Source: JBBDXA01 sp040902585 (GTDB lineage Bacteria; Planctomycetota; Phycisphaerae; Phycisphaerales; Phycisphaeraceae). From it: a DNA stretch of 15,327 nt. A program made the translations under genes and the position numbers. Location of the stretch: NCBI GenBank assembly GCA_040902585.1, contig JBBDXA010000212.1, positions 1 to 15,327 of the forward strand. The letters are read 5' to 3'. Positions 14,895 through 15,327 of this stretch are shown here, in pieces (within the stretch, counting starts at the first letter, position 1; every line of letters starts with the position of its first letter). The notes under the pieces were generated by a model. The model worked only from the letters and a program-made list of their open reading frames with translations, did no database searches and was not told the DNA's origin.

Positions 14895-14908
14895 TCGCCC
14901 GGCCGCCC
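14895..14908. repeat. Left arm of a 14-bp perfect inverted repeat
   Basis: TCGCCCGGCCGCCC here is the exact reverse complement of 15131-15144. The pair encloses the GTGTCTAC box cluster over 250 bp. The arms are nearly all G/C, which raises the chance of coincidence. Confidence 0.5.
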
Positions 14909-14935
14909 GCGACCGCCCGCCTTCAGGGTTTCCCA

Positions 14936-14957
14936 TAGGTAGACACGTGTCTACCTA
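14936..14957. repeat. Perfect 22-bp palindrome with GTAGACAC/GTGTCTAC boxes
   Basis: The segment is fully self-complementary with no spacer. Its inner 16 bases are GTAGACACGTGTCTAC, flanked by TAG and CTA. It can serve as a dimer binding site in DNA or as a cruciform. Further copies of the same octamer follow at 15019-15055. Confidence 0.8.
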
Positions 14958-15018
14958 CCCCCCTACCCCCTGGTAGCCATTTGCATGTTAACTGCTGCAT
15001 GGGAAAGGACCTGTGCAG

Positions 15019-15057
15019 ATGTCTACCCCGTGTCTACCCCGTGTCTACTAGACACGG
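15019..15057. repeat. Direct and inverted copies of the GTGTCTAC box
   Basis: Boxes lie at 15019-15026 (ATGTCTAC), 15030-15037 (GTGTCTAC) and 15041-15048 (GTGTCTAC). They are spaced 11 bp apart within a tctaccccgtg tandem repeat. An inverted copy, CTAGACAC, is at 15048-15055. The last part, 15039-15057, is a perfect 9-bp-arm palindrome (CCGTGTCTA, one C, TAGACACGG). Confidence 0.75.
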
Positions 15058-15130
15058 CCTGGCGGGCATACAGATCGTCACCCGCGCAAACCCATCGCCG
15101 CGACCGCCCAAGGCGAGCGATGGAGGCCGG

Positions 15131-15144
15131 GGGCGGCCGGGCGA
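15131..15144. repeat. Right arm of the 14-bp perfect inverted repeat
   Basis: GGGCGGCCGGGCGA pairs exactly with 14895-14908. A 10-nt direct repeat, GCGACCGCCC, also occurs beside the left arm (14909-14918) and inside the right arm (15100-15109). Confidence 0.5.
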
Positions 15145-15177
15145 AACGATCGCGCAGCCCGCGGTCGGAATACGAAC

Positions 15178-15207
15178 ATTATACAAACTTAGGCCCGGCG
15201 GAGTCAA
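15178..15207 (-). promoter_or_regulatory. Consensus-like sigma-70 promoter reading leftward
   Basis: On the minus strand, TTGACT (15207-15202) and TATAAT (15183-15178) are separated by 18 bp, a near-consensus pair. The predicted start is near 15171. The first gene downstream is the TIM-barrel protein at 14842, which gives a leader of about 330 nt containing the palindromic boxes. The -10 box is flanked by two GTTYGTA words 11 bp apart (15188-15182 and 15177-15171), which could be an operator. Confidence 0.55.
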
Positions 15208-15238
15208 GCGCAAAAACCCAGCTTCGCGGTGAGGGCGC

Positions 15239-15259
15239 ATCAACCTTTCGGGGGTTGAT
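15239..15259. other. Hairpin ATCAACC / GGTTGAT
   Basis: Seven perfect base pairs (15239-15245 with 15253-15259) enclose loop TTTCGGG. No T tract follows on either strand. It is the first of three hairpins in the last 90 nt. Confidence 0.45.
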
Positions 15260-15276
15260 CGAATGCGTTGGTTTCA

Positions 15277-15322
15277 GCCGCAACGCGGCGGCATCAGCGT
15301 AGCCCCCGGCGTGAGCCGGGGG
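15277..15322. repeat. Two adjacent GC hairpins, REP-like, at window edge
   Basis: GCCGC-AAC-GCGGC (15277-15289) is followed 13 nt later by CCCCCGGC-GTGA-GCCGGGGG (15303-15322), an 8-bp GC stem with a tetraloop. There is no T run after the second stem. The pairing of two GC hairpins resembles bacterial REP-type intergenic repeats; whether it is dispersed in this genome cannot be judged from one copy. Confidence 0.45.
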
Positions 15323-15327
15323 AGGAC

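Larger units (their letters stand above)
14843..15327. other. Gene-free region, 485 nt, with promoter, palindromes and hairpins
   Basis: No open frame here has protein-like composition. From left to right on the plus strand it holds the ribosome binding site of the TIM-barrel gene, the left arm of a 14-bp inverted repeat, a cluster of GTGTCTAC-type boxes, the right arm, a minus-strand promoter, and three hairpins up to the window edge. It can be read as a leader of about 330 nt for the minus-strand gene at 14842, or as a small repeat element. Confidence 0.6.

Noticed and set aside
14951..14972. G-quadruplex in the C-rich stretch between the palindromes
   Set aside because: The complementary strand has only two long G runs and a GG, so at best a two-layer structure; not well supported.
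15171..15188. A LexA/SOS box at the right-end promoter
   Set aside because: GTTT-N7-GTTC resembles the alphaproteobacterial GTTC-N7-GTTC form but has one mismatch, and neither the TIM-barrel gene nor its neighbours are SOS genes; kept only as a possible operator of unknown type.
15303..15322. Intrinsic transcription terminator
   Set aside because: The stem is strong but no T tract follows on either strand within the window.
1..15327. tRNA, rRNA or complete insertion sequence
   Set aside because: No tRNA-like cloverleaf with a T-loop GGTTCRA context, no rRNA segments and no transposase frame was found.

Overview
The window is a GC-rich bacterial chromosome segment, densely coded, with ten complete genes and one cut by the left edge, plus a non-coding right end. 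The gene set (CpaB/TadA/TadB/TadC with FHA modules, a Tat-exported sugar-isomerase-like TIM barrel, a RecQ with a C-terminal helix-turn-helix region) and the mostly weak Shine-Dalgarno sites suggest Planctomycetota, perhaps a Phycisphaerae-like lineage. That placement is inferred from gene content; no rRNA or tRNA is present to confirm it.

Layout. Positions 1-1093 on the minus strand hold a 61-aa one-helix membrane protein followed by the N-terminal two thirds of dihydroorotase (pyrC). Divergently, on the plus strand, come recQ (1197-3398) and a 587-aa lipoprotein of unknown role (3470-5233). From 5256 to 14842 every gene is on the minus strand. In transcription order these are: a Tat-signal TIM-barrel protein, a Rieske protein 9 bp behind it, panB, then a Tad (Flp-type) pilus/secretion block (cpaB, FHA-tadA ATPase, tadB, tadC, FHA-membrane-TPR-like protein), then trpB. 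The Tad block contains inner-membrane and cytoplasmic parts only. No pilin, prepilin peptidase, secretin or TadZ gene lies in the window. The genes from panB to trpB need not be one operon; only the tad genes clearly belong together.

The most unusual signal is in the spacers. Three spacers inside the tad block (7509-7707, 8623-8747, 9597-9697) and the one upstream of pyrC (832-907) are built largely of degenerate tandem words of 7 or 8 nt. The word differs at each site (gagctat/ctgcctc, caaag-type, aaaagcag-type, ttcaggg, cgttcctc) while the short period is kept. In two spacers the array on one side is the inverted counterpart of the array on the other side, giving long imperfect stems.

The right end (14843-15327, 485 nt) has no gene. 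It carries a consensus-like minus-strand promoter, a cluster of GTGTCTAC/GTAGACAC boxes including two near-perfect or perfect palindromes, a 14-bp inverted repeat bracketing that cluster, and three successive hairpins at the window edge. It could be a long regulated leader for the TIM-barrel gene, a small non-autonomous repeat element, or both.
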